Below are positions 9,728-17,638 of a stretch of 36,796 bases of DNA, one piece after another. A program made the translations under genes and the position numbers. Source of the DNA: Rhodospirillales bacterium. Its GTDB lineage: Bacteria; Pseudomonadota; Alphaproteobacteria; Acetobacterales; Acetobacteraceae. The DNA is taken from the NCBI GenBank assembly GCA_025352565.1, contig JANXTF010000108.1:1-36796 (forward strand). Reading direction: 5' to 3'. The notes under the pieces were generated by a model. That model was given only the letters and a program-made list of their open reading frames with translations. It did not search any database and was not told where the DNA came from. Every line of letters begins with the position of its first letter. The first letter of the stretch is position 1.

Positions 9728-9781
9728 TGGGCGCCCCCCCTTGCTGTGGGCGCCCCCCTGCAGTGGGCGCCCCCCCTGCAG
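9728..9781. repeat. Three direct repeats with GGGCGCCC palindromes between divergent genes
   Basis: Three near-identical units begin at 9728, 9747 and 9764. Each contains TGGGCGCC plus a C-run and then TTGCTG or TGCAG. Unit lengths are 19, 17 and 18 bases, and the C-run varies between six and seven. Each unit holds the palindrome GGGCGCCC. The array sits between the start of the aminotransferase gene and the IclR gene. It could be an array of regulator sites or a slippage-prone simple repeat. Confidence 0.6.
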
Positions 9782-9877
9782 TAGGCGATGGTGATTGAAG
9801 CCGGTCCACGAAGTCAATGCTTGTTTCCTGTCAAGGCACGTGCGTTCCATGTGGCGAAACGCAAAGGATGCCAGCGC

Positions 9878-10717
9878 GTGGATGCTCGTTATCAGGTGGG
9901 GCCGGTGGCGAAGGCGCTGCGGGTGCTCGATATAGTGGCCGCGAGCGAGGCGGGCGTGCGCTTGTCGCGGGTGACGCTTCTGGCGGGGCTGCCGAAAACG
10001 ACCGCATTGCGCTATCTTCGCACGCTTGAGGCGGCAGGCTATCTGGAGGCCGATGGCGAGCACGAAATCTACCGCATCGGCTCGCGGTTCCGCTTGCTGA
10101 AGGAACCGACCGATCAGCTCAAGCGGCTGTGCATCCTCGCGCTGCCCGAAATGATCGCGTTGCGCGACTGTTTTGACGAGACGATCAACCTCGGCGTTCT
10201 GCGCGGCCGCGAGATTGTCTATGTGGAGATCGTGGAGTCCAATCGCCGGCTTCGATTGCAGGCGCGCGTCGGCGGCAGGGACCCGGCACACTCGACCGCC
10301 TTGGGCAAGGCGATCTTGTCCCGCCTGTCGGCCGCCCGGCGTGCCGTGATCCTGGCACCCCAACTGGCGGCCCGCACGGCGAAAACCGCACGCACGCGCG
10401 GCTCGGTGGAGGCCGAACTGACCCTGGCGGCGGAACTCGGCTACGCGGTGGAGCGCGGCGAGAACGAGGAAGGCGCCGTTTGTGTAGGCGCTGCGATCAC
10501 CGCTTCCACGGGGCAACCTCTGGCTGCATTGTCCATGTCGGCTCCCGAAACCCGCATGCCCGCGCATCAGGTGCGTCTGGCGGGTGAGGCGCTGCGGGCG
10601 GCGGCACACCTGCTGTCGGAGCGGATCGCGGTTCGCGACCATACGCTGCCTCGGCAGCCTGCCGCTGGTGCCGATCGCGCTGGCGCACCAAGCCCCCGCA
10701 TGCCAGTACGCCCTTGA
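9878..10717 (+). CDS. IclR-family transcriptional regulator
   Basis: This IclR regulator has an N-terminal winged helix (VAKALRVLDIVAASEAGVRL, then GLPKTTALRYLRTLEAAGYL) and a C-terminal effector-binding domain with STALGKAILSRLSAARRAVI and GENEEGAVCVGAAI. Family members bind small aromatic, acid or amide catabolites and control the neighbouring catabolic operon. The start is uncertain. A GTG at 9878 (VDARYQVGPVAKALR) has AAAGGA upstream and gives 279 residues, near the family norm. An ATG at 9788 would begin just after the direct repeats and give 309 residues. The gene is divergent from the class III aminotransferase and heads a plus-strand group with the MetX-like hydrolase and the GGT-family gene, which it probably regulates. 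Confidence 0.9.
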   Translation: MDARYQVGPVAKALRVLDIVAASEAGVRLSRVTLLAGLPKTTALRYLRTLEAAGYLEADGEHEIYRIGSRFRLLKEPTDQLKRLCILALPEMIALRDCFDETINLGVLRGREIVYVEIVESNRRLRLQARVGGRDPAHSTALGKAILSRLSAARRAVILAPQLAARTAKTARTRGSVEAELTLAAELGYAVERGENEEGAVCVGAAITASTGQPLAALSMSAPETRMPAHQVRLAGEALRAAAHLLSERIAVRDHTLPRQPAAGADRAGAPSPRMPVRP

Positions 10718-10791
10718 CCCTCGTGCCTGAGGGTGTTCCGCGTGGCAACATCCGGCAGTATGATATCGACGTCCGAAATAGGGAGCGATCG

Positions 10792-11802
10792 ATGGACTGG
10801 TCCAAAGACAGCGGTATTTTCTTGCTCGGCGACTACGAGGTCCAGTCGGGAGAGGTCATCCGCGGCGCGCGGTTGAGTTGGCAGACGCACGGCTCGCTTT
10901 CGGCCGCAAAGGACAACGTCATCGTCTACCCGTGCAGCTACGGCGCACAGTCGCCCGACCTCGCCTGGCTGATCGGTCCAGAGGGAATCCTCGATCCCAG
11001 CAAGTATTTCATCGTGGTCCCCGACATGTTCTCCAACGGCCTTTCGTCGGGCGCCGCAGGAACGTTGGATTACCCGTCGGTGGTCACGTCATGGGACAAC
11101 ATCCAGGCGCAGTACCGGTTGCTGACCGAGCGGTTTGGCATCGAGCGCATTCACGCGGTCTATGGCTTCTCGATGGGCGCGCAGCAGGCCTATCACTGGG
11201 CCGCGGCGTTCCCGGACCTGGTCGATCACGCCTTCATCGTCTGTGGCAGTGCCCGCACCGCCGTGCACAACAAGGTTTTCCTGACGGGGCTGATGCGTAC
11301 ACTGGAAGCGGCACCCGAGCACACCGGTGGCGGCCATTTCGTGACGGAGCCCCGCGCGGCGCTGCGGGCATTCGCGAACATCTATGCCGGCTGGGCACTG
11401 AGCCAGGATTTTTACCGCGCGAACCTCCACATCACGGCGCTCGGCGCACCCGATCTCGAAACGTTCCTGCGAACCGACTGGGAGGCGCGCTACGACAACA
11501 AGCAGGCCGCCAATTGCTATGCCCAGATCGTGACATGGTACCACGGCGACATCAGCGCGAACCCGCTCTACGGGGGCAACCTTGAAAGGGCGCTTGGCGC
11601 GATCAGGGCGCGCGTGATGTTGTTGCCCGGCGACACCGACCTGTATTTCCGGGTCGCGGACAACACCGCCGAGCTGCCCCACCTCAAGCGCGGCGAGCTA
11701 CGGCCGATCCCGAGCATCTGGGGCCACCGGGCGGGCAATCCATCGGCCAGTCCGGCTGATTTTATGTTTCTCAAATCGGCGGTCCACGACTGGCTCGGCT
11801 GA
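10792..11802 (+). CDS. Alpha/beta hydrolase of the homoserine acetyltransferase (MetX)-like family
   Basis: This 336-residue alpha/beta hydrolase has MetX-type features: the early LSWQTHGSLSAAKDNVIVYP, an SNGLSSG segment, the nucleophile elbow YGFSMGAQQ (Ser127), a late acid region LLPGDTDLYF (Asp281 or Asp283) and SIWGHRAGNP with the probable catalytic His312. Many MetX relatives in catabolic clusters are simple hydrolases rather than acetyltransferases. Nothing here points to methionine synthesis. The ATG at 10792 is preceded by GGGAG; the upstream in-frame start at 10714 would add 26 unconserved residues overlapping the IclR stop. The gene lies 74 bases after iclR and 103 bases before the GGT-family gene, all on the plus strand. 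Confidence 0.88.
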   Translation: MDWSKDSGIFLLGDYEVQSGEVIRGARLSWQTHGSLSAAKDNVIVYPCSYGAQSPDLAWLIGPEGILDPSKYFIVVPDMFSNGLSSGAAGTLDYPSVVTSWDNIQAQYRLLTERFGIERIHAVYGFSMGAQQAYHWAAAFPDLVDHAFIVCGSARTAVHNKVFLTGLMRTLEAAPEHTGGGHFVTEPRAALRAFANIYAGWALSQDFYRANLHITALGAPDLETFLRTDWEARYDNKQAANCYAQIVTWYHGDISANPLYGGNLERALGAIRARVMLLPGDTDLYFRVADNTAELPHLKRGELRPIPSIWGHRAGNPSASPADFMFLKSAVHDWLG

Positions 11803-11905
11803 ATCCCGCGAAATCACCATGCCCGGGACCGGGGCGGTTTTCGATTCTCGGGACTTCCCAAATCGGGGCGATCCGTCCAGGCTGTTGTCGAAACGAGGGT
11901 CTCGC

Positions 11906-13510
11906 ATGGCAACTCACCGCCCCACGATCGCCTCCTGCCACGGGGTGGTCGCGGCCGCCCACCCGCAGGCCGCCGCAGCCGGGGCCAGGATCCTGGGCCA
12001 GGGCGGCAATGCCTTCGACGCGGCAGCGGCGGTGGGGGCGATGCTGGGCGTGGTCGAGCCCTTCATGTCGGGGCTGGCGGGGCTGGGTCTGGCCACGATG
12101 TGGGTGGCTGCCGAGCGGCGGGTGCGTGTACTCGATTTCGTCCCGCCGGTGCCGGCCAGCTTTCCGGTCGCGCGGTTCACGGGGCGGCACGAACTGGAAC
12201 GCGGCGCGCTGGCAATCGCCTCGCCCGGCAATCTTGCCGGATGGTGCGAGCTGGTCCGGCAATACGGAAATCTGGCGCTGCCCGCGATCTTCGCACCGGC
12301 GGTGCGGACGGCCGCCGAAGGCTTCCCGCTGCTGGAGTTCGGTGCCGATGTGTTCGCCGAGCAGGCGGGCGTCCTGGAAGCCTATCCGGCCTTGTGTAAG
12401 AATTGGGCCGGCACCTACGGCGCGCATGGCCGCATGGCGGCGGTCGGTTCGGTGATCCGTCAGCCCGATCTCGCCGAAACCTTGGAAGCGCTCGCAACGC
12501 AAGGCCCGGCGCATCTGTTCGGCGGCGCCCTCGGTGCCCGCGTCGTCGGTCACATCCAGGCATGTGGCGGGACGCTCACGCTACAGGATTTGCGGGACGT
12601 GCGTCCGCTCTGGAAAGAGCCCGTCTCCGCTGCCTACCGGGGGTTGTCGGTGCATGTGCCGCCGCCGCCATGCGAAGGCTTTCAGATGCTGGCTGCGTTG
12701 CGGATACTGGAAGCGGTCGATTTTGGCGCCTTGCCGCGCGATGGGGCCGACCACCTCGACGCGGTCTATCGCGCCATCCGCCTTGCGGCCGGCATGCGGA
12801 TCGCCAACAACAATCCCACGCCCGGAGCGTTGCGGCACATGCTCGGCGACGCGGCGATTGCCCAGGCCAGACTGCGCCTGCGGGATGGCGTCCCGGTCGA
12901 TGGGCCGACGGAGCAGTGGGTCCACACGCCGGGGGAGGCAGCGGAGGACTTCAACACCACCTCGTTTTCCGTGGCCGATCGGGAGGGCAATCTGGTGTGC
13001 GTCACGCAAAGCCTGGGCAGCCCGTTCGGCAGCGGTGTCGTCGTTCCGGGCACCGGCATATGCCTCAACAACTTCCTGTATTGGGCCGACGTGCAGGGCA
13101 ATAGCCCCAACCGCAGCCAGGCCGGCGGCGCGTTGCCCATCTGCATGGCGCCCAGCATCTCCCTGCGTGCCGGTTTGCCGGTGCTGGCGCTGGGGACGCC
13201 GGGCAGCTACGGCATTCTGCAGACGCAGGTGCAGGCTCTCGTCCAGTATATCGATTACGGCCTGCCCCTGCAGCATGCCATCGAGGCCCCTCGGGCGCGG
13301 CTGACGGACGGGCGCGCGGTGCTGATCGAAGACCGGGTGGATGCCGGGGTGATCGAGGCATTGCGCGCCAGGGGGCACGACGCCGCGTCGTTCGGCACGG
13401 GCTGGACGATGAAGGTGGGCGGGATGCACGCGGTGGCGCTGGACCCCGCGACATCGGTCATGACAGGGGCGGCGGACCCCCGTCGGGACGGCCATGTCGC
13501 GTTGGCATGA
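11906..13510 (+). CDS. Gamma-glutamyltransferase-family Ntn hydrolase
   Basis: This 534-residue member of the GGT/cephalosporin acylase family has the N-terminal ILGQGGNAFDAAAAVGAMLGVVEP. The autoprocessing site is DFNTTSFSVADREGN, where Thr351 would become the N-terminal nucleophile of the small subunit. GTPGSYG lies near the C-terminus. No signal peptide is seen, so it should be cytoplasmic, unlike periplasmic E. coli GGT. The pocket is unusual: the Arg of the FREMAP motif that holds the gamma-glutamyl carboxylate is replaced (RVLDFVPPVPA), and the SSGG segment reads PPPPCEGFQ. An amidase acting on something other than gamma-glutamyl peptides is therefore likely. The start at 11906 has GAGGG upstream. 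It is the last gene of the iclR-led group. Confidence 0.9.
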   Translation: MATHRPTIASCHGVVAAAHPQAAAAGARILGQGGNAFDAAAAVGAMLGVVEPFMSGLAGLGLATMWVAAERRVRVLDFVPPVPASFPVARFTGRHELERGALAIASPGNLAGWCELVRQYGNLALPAIFAPAVRTAAEGFPLLEFGADVFAEQAGVLEAYPALCKNWAGTYGAHGRMAAVGSVIRQPDLAETLEALATQGPAHLFGGALGARVVGHIQACGGTLTLQDLRDVRPLWKEPVSAAYRGLSVHVPPPPCEGFQMLAALRILEAVDFGALPRDGADHLDAVYRAIRLAAGMRIANNNPTPGALRHMLGDAAIAQARLRLRDGVPVDGPTEQWVHTPGEAAEDFNTTSFSVADREGNLVCVTQSLGSPFGSGVVVPGTGICLNNFLYWADVQGNSPNRSQAGGALPICMAPSISLRAGLPVLALGTPGSYGILQTQVQALVQYIDYGLPLQHAIEAPRARLTDGRAVLIEDRVDAGVIEALRARGHDAASFGTGWTMKVGGMHAVALDPATSVMTGAADPRRDGHVALA

Positions 13511-13514
13511 CACG

Positions 13515-13564
13515 GGGACACGCTGAATTCAGGGCCACGCTAAATTCGGGGCCACGCTAAATTA
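13515..13564. repeat. Three tandem 17-bp repeats at the convergent gene boundary
   Basis: Three copies with an exact 17-base period start at 13515, 13532 and 13549. The first reads GGGACACGCTGAATTCA; the second and third read GGGCCACGCTAAATT plus one variable base. They fill the spacer between the GGT-family stop and the ABC ATPase gene, and the third copy contains the ATPase stop codon (TAG). No coding role is seen. Confidence 0.65.
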
Positions 13565-14339
13565 AAGCCGCGTCCGCCGGTTCCGCCTTGCGGACGGGGT
13601 GTCCGAGATACTGCTCCAGCACGTCGGCTGGCGCGCCGTCGGCCACGATGCGGCCCTGCTCCATCCAGATCACCCGGCTGCACCAGTCGAGGATCACGTC
13701 GGTCAGATGGCTCGACAGGATCAGGATTTCGGCGCCCCGCACCATGTCCTCCAGCCGCGCCCGCGCCTTCTCCATGAACGCGGCGTCGCCGGCCATGAAC
13801 CACTCGTCCATCAGCAGCACCTGGGGCCGGATCGCGGTCGCCAGCGCGAAGCCCAGCCGCACCACCATGCCCGAACTGTAGATGCGGACCGGCAAATCGA
13901 TGAAGTCGCCCAGCTCGGCGAACTCGCGCACATCGTTCTCGAGCCGGGCGATCGCGCGTTTGTCGAGGCCGGTGTACAGCCCGCGCAGCACGATGTTCTC
14001 GCGGCCGGTCAGGTCGGGGTTCATGCCCAGATTGGGGTCGAGCAGCGCGTTCAATGTGCCGCGCACCCGGATGCGGCCCCGCACGGGCTCGTAGATGCCG
14101 GCCAACGTTCGCAGCAAGGTGGTCTTGCCGGCGCCGTTGCCGCCGACCAGCCCCAACCGGTCGCCGCTCGCCATCTTGAAGCTCACGTCGCGCAGTGCCT
14201 GCACCACCACGCGGTTCTTGCTGTCGGACCCCATGCGGCCCGACACGCTCGACATCACCGTGCGCTTCAGGCTGCGCGCGTTGCCGTGATACAGCGGGAA
14301 ATCCACGCACACGCCGGATGCTTCGATCTGGGCACTCAT
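13557..14339 (-). CDS. Polysaccharide ABC exporter, ATP-binding subunit (KpsT/Wzt-like)
   Basis: This 260-residue ATPase of the capsule/O-antigen/teichoic acid export subfamily (KpsT, RfbE, Wzt, TagH) has Walker A GGNGAGKT at 66-73, a Q-loop region near LNALLDPNLGMNPDLTGREN, signature YSSGM at 154-158, Walker B LLMDEW at 175-180 and a switch His in ILSSHLTDVI. The N-terminal YHGNARSLKRTVM insertion before the core is typical. The protein ends right after the nucleotide-binding domain and lacks the C-terminal carbohydrate-binding domain of true Wzt, so it is closer to KpsT. It starts four bases after the permease stop, so the two form one operon. No glycosyltransferase or export accessory gene adjoins it; the polymer is unknown. 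Confidence 0.92.
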   Translation of the reverse strand: MSAQIEASGVCVDFPLYHGNARSLKRTVMSSVSGRMGSDSKNRVVVQALRDVSFKMASGDRLGLVGGNGAGKTTLLRTLAGIYEPVRGRIRVRGTLNALLDPNLGMNPDLTGRENIVLRGLYTGLDKRAIARLENDVREFAELGDFIDLPVRIYSSGMVVRLGFALATAIRPQVLLMDEWFMAGDAAFMEKARARLEDMVRGAEILILSSHLTDVILDWCSRVIWMEQGRIVADGAPADVLEQYLGHPVRKAEPADAALI

Positions 14340-14343
14340 CGCG

Positions 14344-15201
14344 TCAGATCCAGAACGCGATGCGGCCGCGCACCCGCGCGAACATCAGCCAGGCGGCGAC
14401 GCATATCACCAGGGAATACAGCAACGCGGACGCGTAGGTGAGCGGGCTCGGCACCACACCCATCAACGGGCCGCGCACGATCTCCAGGATGGAGAAGAAC
14501 GGGTTCAGGTCCAGCAGCCATTCATGCACGCCAAGCTGGCTCGGCTTGTAGATCACGCCGCTGACGAAAAACGCCATCTGCATGATGCTGCCCACGATCG
14601 GCGGAATGTCGCGGAAGCGCGCGCAGAAAGCCCCCAGCAGCACCGCAAGCGCGAGCCCGACCACAAGCCACAAAGCGAATGCCGGCACCGCCAGGATCGC
14701 CTTGAAACCGGGCCAGGTGTTCAGCGCCAAATACACCACCAGCACCACCACGACGTTGTGCGCGAGCACCAGGAGGTTCCGCAGCACGATGCGCGCCGCA
14801 TAAAGCGAGAAGGGCAGGCGAACCGAACGGATCATGCCCTCGGCCGAGGTGAAACACACGCACGCATCCTGAACCAGCGAGCCGATGAACCCCCACAGCA
14901 CCAGCGACAATGCCAGGAACGGCAGGTAGTCGTGGATGTCCATGCTGAACAGCACGGAGTTCAGCACGCCCAGCGCACCCACCATCGCCGCCGTGGACAG
15001 CGTCAGCCAGAACGGGCCGAGCGTGGAGCCGCGATAGCGCAGCTTGATGTCGAGCCAGGCGAGCGTCCATGACAAACGCCAAAGCCTGGAGCAGTCGCGC
15101 AGATCGTGCAGCGCCATGCGCTGGCGGGCGGCCAGCGTCATTTCGGGCATCAGATCGAGAACCACATCGGTTCTCGGGCGGGGAAGGGAGGCGCTGTCCA
15201 T
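14344..15201 (-). CDS. Polysaccharide ABC exporter, permease subunit (KpsM/Wzm-like)
   Basis: This is an ABC-2 type permease. After a cytoplasmic N-terminus the conserved segment LAWLDIKLRYRGSTLGPFWL appears, typical of Wzm/TagG-type exporters. It is followed by about six hydrophobic membrane spans (GALGVLNSVLFSM, LSLVLWGFIGSLV, ALWLVVGLALAVLLGAFCARFRD region, IVGSIMQMAFFVSGVIY and a C-terminal span). RFRDIPPI and LNPFFSILEIVRGPL are conserved positions of the family. It works with the ATPase downstream to move a lipid-linked glycan across the inner membrane. The ATG at 15201 (MDSASLPRPR, 285 residues) was chosen; a GTG at 15267 would add 22 residues. The spacer from 15202 to 15454 holds the divergent control region with the lytic transglycosylase. 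Confidence 0.9.
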   Translation of the reverse strand: MDSASLPRPRTDVVLDLMPEMTLAARQRMALHDLRDCSRLWRLSWTLAWLDIKLRYRGSTLGPFWLTLSTAAMVGALGVLNSVLFSMDIHDYLPFLALSLVLWGFIGSLVQDACVCFTSAEGMIRSVRLPFSLYAARIVLRNLLVLAHNVVVVLVVYLALNTWPGFKAILAVPAFALWLVVGLALAVLLGAFCARFRDIPPIVGSIMQMAFFVSGVIYKPSQLGVHEWLLDLNPFFSILEIVRGPLMGVVPSPLTYASALLYSLVICVAAWLMFARVRGRIAFWI

Positions 15202-15454
15202 GGTGCGCGGCGATATCCCATCCACCCTCCCGCCGCAACCTGGGGCGGGCGGCCCCGGTTTGTTCACTGTGGCGAGGCTGCATCATGCCGGGCGGTGTTT
15301 TCAGACTCCCGTTTGGACCTGATTGCACCAAGAAGTATTCTCGGTTAACGGGTTAGAAGCTGTGTTTCACTACCATCATGAGCGGCGGCCCGCAGGGTCG
15401 GTGTTCCCTGTGGCCGTTTTACCGACGGCCTCGCCATGTCGGAGGCTTCCCCGG

Positions 15455-16579
15455 ATGCAATTCCGCCTGCTCGGCTGCGCCGCGTTGCTCGCGCTGGTCT
15501 CGGCCTGCGCCTCCCAGCCGGTCAACCAGGTCAAGGAAGCCGCGCAATACCGCGCCCATGCCCGCAAAGACTACAAGGCGCCCGGTCCCGCGTCGGACCC
15601 CTGGGGCCCGTACATCGTCGAGGCCGCCGCGAAATACGACATGCCGGAGCGTTGGGTGCGCGAGGTCATGCGCCAGGAATCCGGCGGCCGGCTGTACGAG
15701 AACGGCCAGCTGATCACCTCGGCGCCTGGCGCCATGGGCCTGATGCAGGTGATGCCCGGCACGTATGACGAGTTGCGGTCCCGCTACAGCCTCGACGACG
15801 ACCCCTATGAGCCGCACGACAACATCATGGCCGGCACCGCCTACCTCCGCGAGATGTACGACCTGTACGGCTCGCCCGGATTCCTCGCCGCTTACAATGC
15901 CGGCCCCGGCCGACTCGACGACTACCTCAATCGCGGCAAGGGCCTGCCGCTGGAAACCCGCCGCTACGTCGCCAAAATCGGCGCCCGCATGGGCGGCGAC
16001 CAGCCGCAGCGCCAGTCCCAGTCCTCGCAACTGGCCATGAACCAGATCCCGTTCGATATCCCGGAAGGGCCCCGCTACCCGCGCAGCCGTGGCGGCGCGC
16101 CGGTGGCCCTCGCCGACAACCGCCGCAGCGGCTACGCGCGGGACCGGGTGCAGGTGGCCGCCCTGCCGGAGCCCCCGCGTTCGTCGCCCGCGCCAGCCTC
16201 GCCCGCGCCGGCCTCGCTGGTGCCGGCCCCGCTCGTGCCGCGCCTGGAATTCGCCAGCGCCAAACGGCCGGCTCCGGGCTTCCACCTGGTGCCGCAGGCG
16301 ATGGCCGATACCGGCTCGCTGCACCGCACCGGCGGCGCCAGCAACTGGGCGATCCAGGTCGGCGCCTTCGCCAGCGCGGGCATGGCGCAATCCGCCGCCG
16401 AGGCCGCGCGCGGCCAAGCTGGCGCCGACGCACGTCCCGCGATCGGCACCGTTCACCAGGGCAGCGCCACCCTGTACCGCGCCCGCCTCACCGGCCTCTC
16501 GCGCGAGGCGGCGGCGCAGGCCTGCGAACGCCTTTCCCGCAAGGGCTGCATCGTGATCTCGCCCGACAGCCAGAGTTGA
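15455..16579 (+). CDS. Lytic transglycosylase lipoprotein with SPOR domain
   Basis: This 374-residue envelope protein begins with a lipoprotein signal ending in LVSAC (Cys18). An SLT domain covers about residues 50-180, with the catalytic Glu75 in RQESGG, GAMGLMQVMPGTYDEL and AAYNAGPGRLDDYL. After a proline/alanine-rich linker with PAPAS repeats (about 240-265), a SPOR domain occupies the C-terminus (from about NWAIQVGAFASAGMAQ). SPOR domains bind glycan strands stripped of side peptides, usually at the division septum, so the enzyme probably cleaves peptidoglycan there, similar in design to RlpA-like proteins. The ATG at 15455 has GGAGG nine bases upstream and gives a proper lipobox. It is divergent from the exporter operon and convergent with the ornithine cyclodeaminase-like gene. 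Confidence 0.93.
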   Translation: MQFRLLGCAALLALVSACASQPVNQVKEAAQYRAHARKDYKAPGPASDPWGPYIVEAAAKYDMPERWVREVMRQESGGRLYENGQLITSAPGAMGLMQVMPGTYDELRSRYSLDDDPYEPHDNIMAGTAYLREMYDLYGSPGFLAAYNAGPGRLDDYLNRGKGLPLETRRYVAKIGARMGGDQPQRQSQSSQLAMNQIPFDIPEGPRYPRSRGGAPVALADNRRSGYARDRVQVAALPEPPRSSPAPASPAPASLVPAPLVPRLEFASAKRPAPGFHLVPQAMADTGSLHRTGGASNWAIQVGAFASAGMAQSAAEAARGQAGADARPAIGTVHQGSATLYRARLTGLSREAAAQACERLSRKGCIVISPDSQS

Positions 16580-16619
16580 CGTCGCCGCCTCTCCGGCCGG
16601 GCGCGCGCGATCCCAAAGG

Positions 16620-17576
16620 TCAAGCCATGCGAACCACCACGCCAATCCCCCGCTCCGCCGCCCGCGCCAGAATGAACGCCGCCGCCGCCAGATCCTGCGC
16701 CACCACGCCCAGCGACCGGTAAAGCGTCCGCTCCGTCGCGTCCCGCCGCCCAGCGGCCGCACCCCGCAACACATCGCCGATCTCGCTGATCGGATGCTCC
16801 GCCCCGACCAGCCCGCGCGCCCGCGCCTCGATCAACTCGCCGGCCTGCGCCTCCAGCGATGGCCGGTAATCGGTAAACACCCGCAGCGCCGCGACGCAAT
16901 CGGCATCCAGTTCACGGGCGCTCGGCACGCTCGCCCCCACCGCGTTCACATGAACCCCCGCCGGCAGCATGTTCGACCGCACGAACGCCTCGTCGGACGC
17001 CGTCGTGGTGCAGACGATGTCCGCGGGCGCCAGAGCCGCCGCCAGCGTCACGGCCTCCCCGCCATGCGCCTGCGCGAAGGCCGCGGCTTTCGCCGGATCG
17101 CGCGCCCAGATCAGTAGCCGCGAGATCGGCCGAACCGCCCGCATCGCCGCCACATGGCAAGCCGCCTGCTCGCCCGCCCCCAGGATCGCCAGCACCGACG
17201 CATCCGGCCGCGCCAGGGCATCCGTCGCCACGGCGCTCGCCGCCGCCGTGCGCAGCGCCGTCAATTCGGAAGCATCCATGCACAAGGTCGGCATCCCGGT
17301 CTGGGTGTCGAACAGCAGCATCAACCCGGCATGGGACGACCGGCCCAGCGCCGGATTGCCCGGAAACAGGCTCAGCAGCTTGGCGCCATAGCAGGAGGGG
17401 CCGCCGAGATACCCCGGCATCACGCCCAGACGGTTGCCTCCGGGCAACGCAACCGCCTGCCGCAGCGGCATCGCCACCGCGCGCGCCGAAACCTGGATCA
17501 TGGCATCGCGGATCACCGGGATCAGGTCGGCCGTGCCTACCAGCGCCAGAATGTCGTCGCGTCCGAGTACCCGCAT
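16620..17576 (-). CDS. Ornithine cyclodeaminase / mu-crystallin family protein
   Basis: This 318-residue NAD(P)-dependent enzyme of the OCD/mu-crystallin family has the substrate-domain motif GVMPGYLGGPSCYGAKLLSLFPGN and an ELTALRTAAASAVATDALA helix. The Rossmann dinucleotide motif is LAILGAGEQAACHV, followed by the late HVNAVGASVPSARELD. Members include ornithine cyclodeaminase, alanine dehydrogenase and ketimine reductases, and these motifs do not separate them. The ATG at 17576 was taken; a GTG directly before it is equivalent. The gene is divergent from an amino-acid-type binding-protein gene 62 bases away. A joint role in uptake and breakdown of an amino acid is therefore a fair guess. 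Confidence 0.92.
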   Translation of the reverse strand: MRVLGRDDILALVGTADLIPVIRDAMIQVSARAVAMPLRQAVALPGGNRLGVMPGYLGGPSCYGAKLLSLFPGNPALGRSSHAGLMLLFDTQTGMPTLCMDASELTALRTAAASAVATDALARPDASVLAILGAGEQAACHVAAMRAVRPISRLLIWARDPAKAAAFAQAHGGEAVTLAAALAPADIVCTTTASDEAFVRSNMLPAGVHVNAVGASVPSARELDADCVAALRVFTDYRPSLEAQAGELIEARARGLVGAEHPISEIGDVLRGAAAGRRDATERTLYRSLGVVAQDLAAAAFILARAAERGIGVVVRMA

Positions 17577-17638
17577 CACGCCTGTTCCGTTCCTGCCTGT
17601 TCCCGCTCATTGTGTCGCGAATATCCGGGAGGTCCACC

